Source: Pythium myriotylum (lineage: Eukaryota; Oomycota; Peronosporomycetes; Pythiales; Pythiaceae). From it: a stretch of DNA of 64,000 nt. How positions within the stretch are numbered: position 1 is the stretch's first letter; the number at the start of each line of letters is the position of its first letter. Positions 1 to 10,157 of this stretch are shown here, one piece after another. Where the stretch lies: NCBI GenBank assembly GCA_023091665.1, contig JALJCQ010000030.1:746501-810500 (forward strand). The letters run 5' to 3'. The notes below the pieces were generated by a model. It was not told where the DNA came from. It searched no databases and was given only the letters and a program-made list of their open reading frames with translations. Position numbers and translations under genes: made by a program.

Positions 1-642
1 CTCATGGTCGCGTCCATGATCGTCTTCGGGGTCATCGGCGGCACGGCCTTCTCGTTCACGAGCAAGATGAAGACGTGGGAGCAGGCCGAGTTCCCGGCCA
101 CGACGACCGAGAGCGACTTTGCGCCAAAGTTCAACGAGGCCTACTGCTACGCGCAGGGCGCCTACTTCTGTAATAACGCCAGCACCTCGGACATCGTCAC
201 GATCTTCCTCCCGACTGTGCCGGCCGAAGCCGCCGCGCTGCTCCCCAAGGTCCAGGGCCTCAACTCGCTCTGCACGAACGGCCAGATCGCGTCCATGGCA
301 GGAACCGAGTCGGTCTGCAAGGCGTGTAACGAAGCCAAGAAGTACGCCAAGTTCGACAAGATCCTCGCGTGGGCTGACGAAAAGTGCCCTCGCACCACGA
401 TGACCTCGACCTACTGTGCCGCGTACTTGCAGACGGGCAAGGGCGAAGTGTACGTCAACTCGCCGTGGAAGCAGTGCCGCAAGAACTTCCTTGATATCGC
501 CATCTCGTGGGGCAACTCGCTCACGCTGATGGGTGGGGCGGCTTTCTTCGCGGCCGCATTGCTGCTCGGCCTCTCGTGCTTTGCTCGTCGCGGTCGTAGC
601 TCGGACGACGATGAAGCTCACGCCAAGCAGTACAAGGTCTAG
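1..642 (+). CDS. Tetraspanin-like membrane protein, copy 1 (5' end outside window)
   Basis: The frame is open from the window edge to TAG at 640-642, so the first part of the gene is missing. What remains is the end of a third membrane span, a roughly 150-residue extracellular loop rich in Cys (CYAQGAYFC, VCKAC, KCPRTT..TYC, QCRKN), a last membrane span and a short charged tail. The loop is very close to that of the neighbour at 2623-3522 and more distantly matches the gene at 13376. The four-span layout with a large second loop fits the tetraspanin superfamily, but the classical CCG motif is not seen, so I call it tetraspanin-like. The role is inferred: plasma-membrane organiser. It forms a direct tandem pair with the next gene. 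Confidence 0.7.
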   Translation, partial: LMVASMIVFGVIGGTAFSFTSKMKTWEQAEFPATTTESDFAPKFNEAYCYAQGAYFCNNASTSDIVTIFLPTVPAEAAALLPKVQGLNSLCTNGQIASMAGTESVCKACNEAKKYAKFDKILAWADEKCPRTTMTSTYCAAYLQTGKGEVYVNSPWKQCRKNFLDIAISWGNSLTLMGGAAFFAAALLLGLSCFARRGRSSDDDEAHAKQYKV

Positions 643-2622
643 ATTCTTGACCTCCACTAGGCTTTGTTTTTCTCAAGGGAATGAATTATGGTGCGACCTC
701 AATGACTGTAGACCATGGCCCTCCCATCACTGTCGAATATATATGTGCGTGCATATTGTCAATGTCGTCACTGCCACGGTTTCAAGAAATTATACGACGT
801 TGTTCACAACCTGGGACCTACAGGAACGGCTAGAGATCTGCAAGAACCTGTCACCCAGCCGCTGTTAGCGAGGAAAATGACTGTGGGTCATTCTGTGTGT
901 TCTTAGTGTATACTAGTACATGCCACCTAGCAACATGTGGTTCGCAGTGAATGGTGCAAGCTCGTATTGGACGCTGTGTTTGGTTGACAGGTACACATCC
1001 GTCGTGATTCAATTCAATGTTCTCTTCTGCATCAGAATCGAGCAATCTATCAGCAACAGCATGAGCGATGGGTCGGAGAGCCCGCTGGTTTGTCGGTTAT
1101 GCGCGTGCGGACGCACATCTTTGGGACTGTAGGATTGGGGTCCACACCGCAGTCTTCCCGTCGCAGCATCTGTGCGATGAGGTCGACACCAGCCAGACAG
1201 AGGATCGTTGCTCACAGGTATTAGTCTGGGCACGCCCCGAAGCATCATCCTGAGAGCCATACCCTCGACCAACGGCGCTGATGCACCCACACGAAGCTGC
1301 GCCGCCGTCTGTTGCAACCGAATACACGTGCGTTGATAGCCCCATCAAGAAGCTTCGTGCTTGATCGAGTCGTAGGCTATGAAGAGTGATGATTAGGAAG
1401 TTCGATGGGAGCACGAAGCTCTCCCACCAAGAAAATCATTGTGGCGCTAACGCCTCAATTAACTTTGTCCTCAACGTTCAAGTTCATCAATCCGTTGGCA
1501 GTTGTTGTGAATGTTGTGTGGGGACGAGATTCTGCAGCAGAGACAGCCACTTCAATGTGAGCTGCTGAGCGGATCCTGACTTGAAGTCAACACAATCGAT
1601 CTTGCCGTTTACAACAGTTGTTTTTAAACCACTGTTGAAAACGTCAGGAAAGTGGACCCGACCACCGAACTTTCAAGCACCTACCAGCCGGGAACTCGTA
1701 AAGGGTCTGGATATCCTGGCGTTGAGTCGATGCCACCCCACGAATGGACAACACCGATAAGCGTAATACACCAACACTTCAGGCCATGCATGCTGGTTGA
1801 GAGCTTCTGGATGAGAGACGATCGTGGCTGGAGGCATCTTCCGTTCTGTAGAAAACCACGAAGATGATCAAAGGCGTTGTCATCTGGTTCTTCCGATTTC
1901 CCAAACTCGACTGCTACCACGAGTTGCCTTTGTATTTGTAGTAGTGGTTGTCTATTACATGATGTATTGTGTAGTAGTCTTCATCGGATCGCCCGAAGCC
2001 ACACGCAAGGAAAGCTCGAATCGAGAGTGCCTGTTGATGCACCACGGGGAGAGTCATTCGTTTAATCAGTTTTATGGTGGTGCCACTGGGTTCCTGCATA
2101 CTGATGAGCTCTCAGCTTTCAAAACCCAGAGACGCAGTAGTTCTGGTTGGGGGCGTTTGTCGTGCAACCATGCAGCCAGATGGGCGGCTACGCTCGAGGG
2201 GAAGAGATCACGGCCCAGAAGAGTTGAAAAGAATCGCCGCATCAACAGATGCGCACAGAGATATCCATGGAACGAGCGCACACGAGTGCGCCCGTCTGGA
2301 AAACCCCGGAGAGTGGCACTTTTTGCCTTTTCCACCTACGAAATGAAAAATTAGGAATCAATTCCAGTAGCTTCCCGCTAATCTTGTACACACGTAAAAG
2401 TGTCCACCTATAAAACCAAAACTAAAATTTGAGGAATCATTTCGAGCGAGTCCCGTGAGATCTGACAATGATGTCTCACGTCGCTTCCCCACAACATCTC
2501 TCGGGCATCTGTCGACCACGCAACATGCCGACGACGATCCACGCGGAGCGGCTCCGTTCGGTCTCCGTCACTCGAGGGCACTCGTGGGACACTTATCCTT
2601 TTCTTCTTCACTGCCCGTGACC
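643..2622. other. Intergenic, no supported gene
   Basis: There are only short overlapping open frames without recognisable motifs. The first ~280 bases are an alignable, diverged copy of the sequence that follows the second tetraspanin gene (3523-3780), including an ATGACTGTG segment near 876 that matches the proposed first exon of the ERICH2-like gene at 3749. This is what is left of a tandem duplication. The rest (about 930-2450) shows nothing I can name. The last part, about 2450-2622, precedes the second tetraspanin start. Confidence 0.6.
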
Positions 2623-3522
2623 ATGGGCCGTCTTGCAGCCTTCCTCCTGATTGTCATCAATGCCGGCTTCATCGGGGCCGGCCTCGCGCTCATCAACTTC
2701 GCGACCACGCTCACCAACACGGGATGGATCGATACGCTCGAGAAAACGGACTACAAGTCGGCGGCTTCGACGTTCATATTCGTGGCTATGTGTGTTGGTG
2801 GAGGCACGATCACCGTCGCGCTCGTGGGGCTTGTCGGTGCGCTCTGTCGAAGCCGCATCCTCTTGTTTTTTTACTCTCTCGTCATCTTCGTGGCCATGAT
2901 CGCCTTCGGTGCCATCGCCTGTTTGTCCTTCCTGTTCACGAGCAAGATGAAAATCTGGGCGAAGAACGAGTACCCGGCGTCGTCGACCGAGAGCGACTTC
3001 GCACCAACGTTCAACGAAGTCTACTGCTACGCTCAGGGCTCTTACTTCTGTGGCAACGCGTCGACCGCTGAGATCAAGTCAATCTTCCTGCCTAACGTGT
3101 CTGCTGATATCGCTTCTGCGCTCCCCAAGGCCAATGGCATCAACTCGCTCTGCACGAACGGCCAGATCGCATCCATCGCAGGAACGGAGTCGGTTTGTAA
3201 GGCCTGTAACGAGTCCAAGAAGTACGACAAATTCGAAAGGATCCTCAAGTTGATCGATGAGAAGTGTCCTCGTACCACGATGACTTCGACGTACTGTGCT
3301 GGGTACTTACAAACCGGCAAGGGCGAGGTCTATGTCAACTCCCCATGGAAGCAGTGCCGCAAGAACGTTCTCGACGTCGCCGTCTCGTGGGGCAACTTCG
3401 TCACGATAGTGGGTGCCATGGCTTTCGTTGCGGCTTTGTTGCTGCTGGGGCTCTCGTGCTCTGCTTGCCGACGCAGTCGAAGCTCTGCAGACAGAGCTTA
3501 CAGCAAGCGCTACCGTGTCTAG
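2623..3522 (+). CDS. Tetraspanin-like membrane protein, copy 2
   Basis: Intron-less, 299 residues. I chose the ATG at 2623 because translation from there begins directly with a hydrophobic span (LAAFLLIVINAGFIGAGLAL); the frame is open further upstream but without a membrane-protein pattern. The layout is four membrane spans near residues 5-28, 50-75, 82-107 and 262-285, a short first loop, and a large Cys-rich second loop (CYAQGSYFC, CTNGQ, VCKACN, KCPRTTMTSTYC, QCRKN). The tail is Arg/Ser rich. The loop nearly matches the partial gene at 1-642, so this is a tandem duplicate. CCG is absent, so tetraspanin-like is the safest name. The expected place is the plasma membrane or endomembranes; partners are unknown. 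Confidence 0.75.
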   Translation: MGRLAAFLLIVINAGFIGAGLALINFATTLTNTGWIDTLEKTDYKSAASTFIFVAMCVGGGTITVALVGLVGALCRSRILLFFYSLVIFVAMIAFGAIACLSFLFTSKMKIWAKNEYPASSTESDFAPTFNEVYCYAQGSYFCGNASTAEIKSIFLPNVSADIASALPKANGINSLCTNGQIASIAGTESVCKACNESKKYDKFERILKLIDEKCPRTTMTSTYCAGYLQTGKGEVYVNSPWKQCRKNVLDVAVSWGNFVTIVGAMAFVAALLLLGLSCSACRRSRSSADRAYSKRYRV

Positions 3523-3748
3523 ACTCTGACCGCCACGAATGATTTATGATGCAACCACAACGAGGGCGGTGGGAAATTCATGGCCCGATCAACGTCAAAT
3601 ATAAAGTGCATGTGCGTGGGTGTTGTCACTAAATATTTTTCAGTTCACCGATAACACTCGAAAGGTCACCGAAGGGCCCGTTGTGAGTTGGCACCTGCAA
3701 AAATGCTTCGACCAGCCACCGTAAAAGGAGTCATCTTAAGCAAAGAGA

Positions 3749-4223
3749 ATGACTGTGCGTAGTGCTGGTATACTCATACTATCCAACGTACCTGACGTTG
3801 CGGTTGACTAGCAATTCGCGGTCCGGAGCACGTCGATCGAGTGTGGGACGACGCAGTAGACGGCGCGTGGGCACCAGGTAAAGCGCCAGTGGCGCTTCTG
3901 AGCCAGTTCTTGCAGCAAGTCCAAGACGAAGACATCGAACACGCTGAACTAACTGCACGAGAGAGTGAGCACAGTTACTATGCAGCATTACGAGAATCAT
4001 AAGTCACTGATTACTTCCGTATCTAGTTCTCGCTGTGGAACCCAACAATCTTCTCGTGAAAGATTTGGTGGCGGCGATGAAGCAGCAACGGGAGCTCGAA
4101 GATCAACTCGAGTCCGAAAGTGAAAGCGAGGAGGAAGAGGAAGAGGGCGACGACGACGAAGAAGAAGACGATGATGATGATGATGATGACAATTCGCCCG
4201 AAGTCGAGCGTGAAGAAAACTAA
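3749..4223 (+). CDS. ERICH2-like glutamate-rich protein (3 exons)
   Basis: Proposed exons are 3749-3767, 3812-3964 and 4027-4223 (122 residues). The second intron (3965-4026) has a clear GTGAGC donor and CTAG acceptor. Joining restores the frame and produces PVALLSQFLQQVQDEDIEHA followed by ILAVEPNNLLVKDL, which follows the pattern I recall for glutamate-rich protein 2: a short helical pair with an EPNN motif, then an acidic tail. The acidic Glu/Asp tail takes up the last ~40 residues. The first exon and the 44 nt first intron are weaker, and a similar ATG region is duplicated downstream of the first tetraspanin gene. The function is unknown; ERICH2 is associated with ciliated cells in animals. 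It is convergent with the TPR gene, 35 bases apart. Confidence 0.5.
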
Positions 4224-4258
4224 AAAACTCTACGTATTCACAAACACGAGTGTTCTGT

Positions 4259-6595
4259 CTATTTCTCCTGCTCTTGGTCCTGCATCATGATCAGCGCGAA
4301 GATGATCGCAACGATCGTCACGCTCACAGAGAACCAGTACTCATCCCACCAGGCTTCGAATCCGACCTTGGGCACAACCGCAGTGGCAGTTGCTGCTGGC
4401 TCAGATGCTTGCTCCGCTTCAGCCGGAGGTTCGCTCTTTGCACCCACTGAGCTTGTGTCAACTTTCTTCTTTTTAGGTATTGCTGCGGCTGGCTTAGCAG
4501 GCTGGTCAGACGACGAGATCTGCTGTCGCACAGCATCGAGTTGTGACCATGAGGCTGTAATCGCATGGGAATCAATTTCGTTCATCAATTCTTGGGCACG
4601 AGTCTTGTCACCACGCTTGATGCTAAGAACACACTGTCCAACGAGCGCCTGGCACAATAGCTCTTCGCCATCGTTGCCCGCGTAGGATTTGATCGCCTTC
4701 ACACTCTCTTGAAGGAGCTCGTCTGCTCGTGAGATGTCACCATCCGGCTTTTGGAGTTCCCACTGAGACACACGGACGAGTGCTGAGCTTAGGATCGCGA
4801 TGTTGGCGTCATCGCCACGGAGAACCGCAAGCGACTCGTCGAGGAAATCTAGAATCTCTTCGTCATCCTGGATACCGTTGCCCGACTGAACGATGTACAA
4901 GAACGCAAATCGACGAAGCAAGCCGACACGAATGTCATGTGTCTCCGTATCCTTCTTGATACTCTTGAGGGCGTGCTTAAGCGCCGCAAAAGCCGAAAGC
5001 CCGTCTCCCTGACTCGTTGCAACATCTGCACGAATCATGCTCATTTTCGAGAAAAGGTCAGCGTCGGTTCCGACTAATCCCTCAATCTGGACGGCATCCA
5101 GACCCTTGAGCACTTCGTCTCGCTTAGCGCGATGTTGTGGCTCGTCCTTCCACATCGCTACCATGAGCAAACCGGATCGCAACAATCCATTAAGGATTCG
5201 ACGATGGCCGAAGAACTGGTACGCCTGGGAGAGCTTAACCAGCTCTTCTTCAGTGAGCGTTTCATTCTTCAAAGCTACGCGTTCTTCGAGCATTGGCAGC
5301 CAAAGGAACAAAAAGACAGCGTGCATGTCGTCCTTCTCCTCACGGATTGTGATAGCGAAAGAACATTCGAGCAACTTTTGCAACTTGTCGTACGCCTTCT
5401 GCTCGAGGTAGACCTTGCCGACCCAAGAGAGAGCGTGGAGACGCTCATCCGAGCTCGTCGAGTTCTTTTCCACGCGCGTGAAGTGTTCTTCAGCTTCTTC
5501 AAACTTGCCTAGCGCGAATGCCATACGGCCGTGGTTGAGGAAATGCGGCTGCGCGCGTTCTTGACGCTCTTTGGTCTTGGGAAACAACTCGGTTGACTCC
5601 TGGAGCGCGGCGTACGCCGCCTCGGCGTCTTCCTTTCGCATGTGAGCACCCGCGAGACCCTCCAGCAAGTCAAAGAGGCGGTCGTGCCATGTCGCCGGCA
5701 CGAGCTTCTTAGTCAGCTCGATCGCACCGTTGTAGTGCTTGATGGCGTCATCGTCCTTCTCGGCGCGCGCGTACGCCGCGGCGAGGTTACCGTGGATGAT
5801 AGCCGTGAGCTCATGTTTGCCGAGTCTCTCAGCTTCCACCAGCGCTGCCTTACAGCTCTCTGCCGCCACATCAAAGTTATTTGACTGGAAGTTCTCCATA
5901 GCCGTGTTCATCAATTCCTGGACTGCCATCGCACACACAACAACATTACTGCTTTAGAGACGCATCAACAAGAGCAGATATTGAGCTGCTTGACTCACTC
6001 TTTTGCTCGATCGCGAGCGCAGCCTGCACTTGCGCCCAGTCCTCCTTGATGGCCTCGACGTTCGGCAGCATCTGCATGGCCACGCGGAAGTCGTGGTCCG
6101 ACTGCGCGAACGCGCCGAGTCGCAGCAGCGCAAAGCCGCGGAAGTAGAACACGCGGCCGAGGATCTGCGCCTGCATCTGGCCGAGCTGTTCCTCGGTCAT
6201 GGTCTTTTCGAGGTCGGGCTTGATCTCCTGGAGAAACGCAAAGACGTGCTCGCATTCGGGCGGGATCTCGCGCCAGAGCTCGAGCTTGCTCATGGCGCCG
6301 AGCACGTTCATGCGGCACGAGATCACGAGGTCTTTCTGCGTCGCCATCTACAGCCACGACAACCCACCACGCAGTCAGTGTCCAGTGTTCCACGTCGCGA
6401 CGCGACACGCTGTCGTCGTGCCTTGACTTGGGACTTGGTGAGATGCACGAGCAGCCCGCGGTAGAGGCGGATGGCCTCGTCGAACTTGTCGGCCATCATG
6501 AGCTGGTCGGCCTGCTGCTTGAGCCCCATGATGAGCCCCTGGAGGCGGCGCTCGGCCTCCACGTCGATCTCTCCGTCGTCCTCGATGGTCGCCAT
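4259..6595 (-). CDS. Tail-anchored TPR-repeat protein (3 exons)
   Basis: Exons on the minus strand are 6595-6428, 6347-5999 and 5922-4259, giving 726 residues. Intron 1 (6348-6427) and intron 2 (5923-5998) have GT and CAG ends. Without intron 2 one would call two separate genes 7 bases apart, because an in-frame stop at 5946 lies inside it. The GTGAGT donor at 5998 and the maintained frame make one gene more likely. The protein is helical, with TPR-like units (AAESCKAALVEAERLGKHE..GNLAAAYARAEKDDDAIKHY and others), a low-complexity Ala/Pro/Glu linker near residue 640-690, and one C-terminal hydrophobic span (VSVTIVAIIFALIMM) followed by a short polar end. That suggests tail anchoring with the TPR face in the cytosol. 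The partner is unknown. Confidence 0.7.
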
Positions 6596-7480
6596 CTCGC
6601 CTCGTTCTCGAATGCTTCGTGGCAGCGTCAGCGTACCCTCGCCAGCGTAACCAGAGGACGCCGAAATTCGGGACCGACACAAACTCAAACAAGGGATTCA
6701 TGGATCAACATCGCCAAGTTGCATTTTTGTGTGTGTGTGGGGCTTCTAGCATGGTCTCCGCGACGTGGAGAACGAAGCGCTGGAAGGACGAGTCCGTCGC
6801 AAGTCGAGAGGCCGCCATGACTGCTCCTCGATGGTCTGGAAGCCGCCCGTACGGATGTGCAGGTCTTCGCACTTGCGCAGCACGAAGACGCGAGGTCTGT
6901 CGGTGCCTGGGTTTGCGGCTAAGGCGATCGCAGACGAGTTTTCTATCCGCTGGTCTTCCTCGACACGGGGTTGAGTTCTTCGAGCGCTGGAAGATTGTGC
7001 CGTGGACCTTGTATTGGCCTCGTCGTGCTCTTGGTTGGACTGTGTAGGAGAGACCTTTTTGACTTGGACCTGCGGCTTCGACAAGCGACTCACCATGCGC
7101 GTCACGGGCGCATCGAACGCAGGCATCGGCGCTGCCGACATGACCGACGCATTCAACCGCAGTGGCGTCGCCAAAAGACTCCAGATGAAGTGCCGCAATT
7201 GGCATCCATCTTATCCGCTAAACCTCTTAAGAAACATAATGCAACATGGATACAGATATAATTGCTGTCCACTTTTGATTTCATCTACCTCTTATCAAGC
7301 ATTTTGTTGTACATCTAATTTTACATACTAAAAAAGACAACTTCTTGTTTGCCAACTATGTATACTTAAGCCGTATAAATTATCAACGTTCATCAAGTGC
7401 AAGAGAGCTCGAGGGGATTGGCCACCACGCAGGGATCGAATCAAGCTCTCGGCGTGGGAGGCAGCAAGACTCGGGAGAGC
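6596..7480. other. Intergenic, possible short minus-strand gene
   Basis: This lies between two divergent genes. On the minus strand, 7142-6746 is open from an ATG for about 131 codons. It has ordinary-looking composition (a PRVFVLRKCEDLHIRTGGF stretch), and the next frame continues with MAASRLATDSSFQRFVLHV, so a spliced small protein is possible. I do not recognise a family and cannot fix a splice site. The AT-rich part 7200-7400 shows nothing. Confidence 0.25.
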
Positions 7481-8252
7481 ATGGCGACGTACAAGAAGCA
7501 GACGCAGGTGGACTACACGGCCGTGGACGCGCAGCAGGCCTCGCCCGCGCAGAAGCAGCTGCGCGCGGCCTACGACGGGCGCGGCTTTTTCGACGAGAGC
7601 GTCGTCAAGACCCTCGAGGCCTACCTCGCCGAGCAGCTCGCGAACGGATCCGTGGACATTGACGCCGACCTCGCGCTGCTCAAGCTCTACCTCGTGTACC
7701 CGCAGACCGCCAAGGTCGAGCACATCACGAGCGTGCTCCTCAAGGCGGTCGCGTCCTTGCCGTCGACGTTCTTCAGCGGCGTCTCGGCCGTTGTGCCGGA
7801 ATCCTTCCGCGAGGTGAGACGTGCCAGCAGTACTCACACCGTGGTGCATCCGACTCACTAATCAATCACTTTTTTGGGTTCACTGATAGGATGCCAACGT
7901 CAAGCAGATCCTGAGCGCCGGCTACTTGCTGCAGTCGGCTCGCTTCGAGGACTTCTGGAAGGTGGATCTCTCGTTCGCGAACAAGGTCACCGGCTTCACC
8001 GAGTCGGTGCGCGCGTTCATTGTCGAGGCCATCAGCAAGAGCCACAGCGTCGTTTCCACGACCGTGCTCAAGACCTCGCTGAACGTGTCCGACAAGGACG
8101 TGGAGGCGCTCGTTGCAGCCTACAAGTGGACACTGGAGAACGGCCTCGTCACGATCACGCCGAACGAGGACAACCAGGTGCGACCGAAGAAGATCCAGGA
8201 GAACATCGACTTCGAGGACGTGTTGAAGGTCGTCCACACGCTGTCCAGATAG
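7481..8252 (+). CDS. EIF3K: Eukaryotic translation initiation factor 3 subunit K
   Basis: Two exons, 7481-7813 and 7890-8252, with a 76 nt GTGAGA...GATAG intron; 231 residues, the usual size for eIF3k. The N-terminal helical repeat region (EAYLAEQLANGSVDIDADLALLKLY, ITSVLLKAVASLPSTFF) and the C-terminal winged-helix/PCI part (ILSAGYLLQSARFEDFW, GFTESVRAFIVEAIS, RPKKIQENIDFEDVLKVV) follow the family pattern closely. It is a subunit of eIF3 acting on the 40S ribosome in the cytosol. The start at 7481 is preferred over an in-frame ATG at 7397 because the family begins close to this point. It is convergent with UTP15, whose stop is 172 bases away. Confidence 0.9.
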
Positions 8253-8424
8253 ATTATGTAGTTGCGAGGTCGTTGTGTGCGTGCACTAGGCGCTTTGTTT
8301 TGCTCAGTCAGAGGTGGTTTGCCTTGAGAGTTGAAAACGACCAGTTACGGACACTAGACACTTGATCGTTTTCCGCATACACAACACTTGTAAATTTTGG
8401 GGGTATCTCTAAAGGTGGTCAAGT

Positions 8425-9993
8425 CTATAGCGTCTCCACGGCCACGTCTTTCGAGTCGATGGCGCCTCCCACCGTGCCGTTCGACTGCGCAGCCATGACG
8501 GTGTCCATCATACCGACGACGCCCATGATCTGCTTCTGCACACGAAGCTCCTCGGCGATCTTCTCGTGGAGCTTCACGAAGAGCTGGTCGATTACCATCG
8601 ACTGGCTAAGCTTGGGCGCGTAGATATCGCACACGAGTGTGCACACCTGGATCAGCAACGACGAGTACTTCGGGTCCGTCACGTACTTGATGAGGAACGA
8701 GAGCAGCGGCTCAAGCGATTCCTCATCACGACCCGAAACAGCACGCTCCAATCCGACACGAAGACGGAGCTCTTCCAGCATGCTCGCGACGATAATAGGG
8801 GAGCGCGTGTCGAGAGCCTCGTTCAACGCCTTCTTGTAGTCGAACTTTCGAAGCGCACGATCGTACGGGGCGATTCGCTTGTGGCGAGTGGTCGCAACAG
8901 TGAAGTCGTTGGGCGCTGGCTTGGCGTTCTTTCCGCGGATGAAGTACTTGTAGGTGCCACCGCGGATGATGGCCTGGCGGCTCTGGAGGTCGTGGAGCTC
9001 CGTCTTCTTGATGTTACGGCGGCGGATCGTGAGCATACCGTCCACAGTACCGGTCACGAGATGCGAGTTGGTCGGCGACATGCCGAATGCGAGCACACCA
9101 CTCTTGTACTTGAAGCCGTGCGTGACTTCGTACGTCTTGAGATCATAGATCTTGAGGTGGCCATCCAGAGAGCCCGTGAGCAGACGCGTTCCGGTGCCGT
9201 CAAGGCCGATGCTCGTGATCGTCTTCTGGTGGCTCGAGAAGGAATGCAGCATGCGGCCGCCGCTGAGAATGTCCCAGACCTTGACAACGTTGCCACCGGC
9301 TGACATCAGCAGCCCGCCGCCTGGCATCATGAAGCACGCCTCAACCGGAGCGCCGTGGTCGAGACTCATGGTGCTCGAGGAAACGGACTGGTCGGTCGTG
9401 CGCAAGTCCCACAGCTTGACCGTGTGGTCGTAGGACCCAGTCGCCCAAATGCTTTGCGAGGACGGACTCGCGGCCGAGCATCGGACGTAGTCCGTGTGCT
9501 CACCAAGCAGCGAGAGCGGCTTGCCCGTGGGCAGATCCCAGTACCGCGAGGTCTTGTCATCCGAGGACGAGAGCACGTGGACGTTGTCGCTCGAGAACTT
9601 GGTGCTGCGGATGGCGGCCGTGTGGCCCTTGAACGTTCTCAGAATCGCGCGCGTGCCAATGTCGAGCACTTGGACCTGCGGCGCTTCGCCGCCGGCGACG
9701 AGGAGCTTGCCGTCGGATCGGAACGTGCCCGAGTAGACGACGTCGCGGAAGCGGCTGAAGGTCTTGACGATCTCGTTCGTGGCCGTGCTGTACAAGTGGA
9801 TGCGCGTCGAGGTCGTGATCGCGATGTTGTGCGGCGCGGCCGGCGAGACGTCGATGTGCGTGACCGGCGCGACCTGCTGGAGCTCCTGAGGCGACTGGAA
9901 CTTCTTCCAGTACGCGTTCTCGACCGTCTCGGCCTCGGTCGTGGGCGGGAACTGCTTGAGCACCAAGCGCTTGAACTCGCCGGTCGTCGCCAT
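8425..9993 (-). CDS. UTP15: U3 snoRNA-associated protein 15 (UTP15), WD40
   Basis: Single exon, 522 residues, the usual length. After a conserved N-terminus (AYWKKFQSPQELQQVAPVTHI) there are about six to seven WD40 repeats (HTAAIRSTKFSSDNVHVLSS, SYDHTVKLWDLRT, SLDGHLKIYDL). The UTP15 C-terminal helical domain follows (YDRALRKFDYKKALNEALDT, IVASMLEELRLRVGLERAV, LIKYVTDPKYSSLLI). It is a component of the t-UTP/UTPA module of the small-subunit processome, needed in the nucleolus for pre-rRNA transcription and 18S processing. It is divergent from the FCP1 gene with 164 bases between start codons, so the two may share a promoter region. Confidence 0.93.
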   Translation of the reverse strand: MATTGEFKRLVLKQFPPTTEAETVENAYWKKFQSPQELQQVAPVTHIDVSPAAPHNIAITTSTRIHLYSTATNEIVKTFSRFRDVVYSGTFRSDGKLLVAGGEAPQVQVLDIGTRAILRTFKGHTAAIRSTKFSSDNVHVLSSSDDKTSRYWDLPTGKPLSLLGEHTDYVRCSAASPSSQSIWATGSYDHTVKLWDLRTTDQSVSSSTMSLDHGAPVEACFMMPGGGLLMSAGGNVVKVWDILSGGRMLHSFSSHQKTITSIGLDGTGTRLLTGSLDGHLKIYDLKTYEVTHGFKYKSGVLAFGMSPTNSHLVTGTVDGMLTIRRRNIKKTELHDLQSRQAIIRGGTYKYFIRGKNAKPAPNDFTVATTRHKRIAPYDRALRKFDYKKALNEALDTRSPIIVASMLEELRLRVGLERAVSGRDEESLEPLLSFLIKYVTDPKYSSLLIQVCTLVCDIYAPKLSQSMVIDQLFVKLHEKIAEELRVQKQIMGVVGMMDTVMAAQSNGTVGGAIDSKDVAVETL

Positions 9994-10059
9994 GCTGGCT
10001 GGAAATGGGGCGCGTCGTCTCCAGCCCTTTCAGGCTCGCCAGCCACCGGCCCAGGCAGC

Positions 10060-10085
10060 CGTTAGGAACTCATCCTTTTCGGTTT
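10060..10085 (+). promoter_or_regulatory. Initiator-like motif in the UTP15/FCP1 divergent promoter
   Basis: TCATCCTTTTCGG around 10071 resembles the oomycete initiator (TCAYTYY) followed by a T-rich flanking element, about 85 bases before the FCP1 start. The match is imperfect; the strand and use are inferred. Confidence 0.3.
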
Positions 10086-10157
10086 GTAACTAATTGCACC
10101 CCCGGGGGGATAAGACCGAGTCGGAGCTTATATGGGTGAGCCATACCGAGTGACGAG

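Noticed and set aside
1824..2354. 176-codon plus-strand ORF
   Set aside because: No ATG-supported start, no family motif, overlapping frames on both strands; looks like chance.
5938..5946. Two TPR genes organised like an operon, 7 bases apart
   Set aside because: A standard intron (5923-5998) merges the frames, which is simpler in a eukaryote with 60-80 nt introns.
9355..10065. 236-codon plus-strand ORF over UTP15
   Set aside because: Shadow of the UTP15 coding strand; Arg/Val/Leu-rich with no motif.
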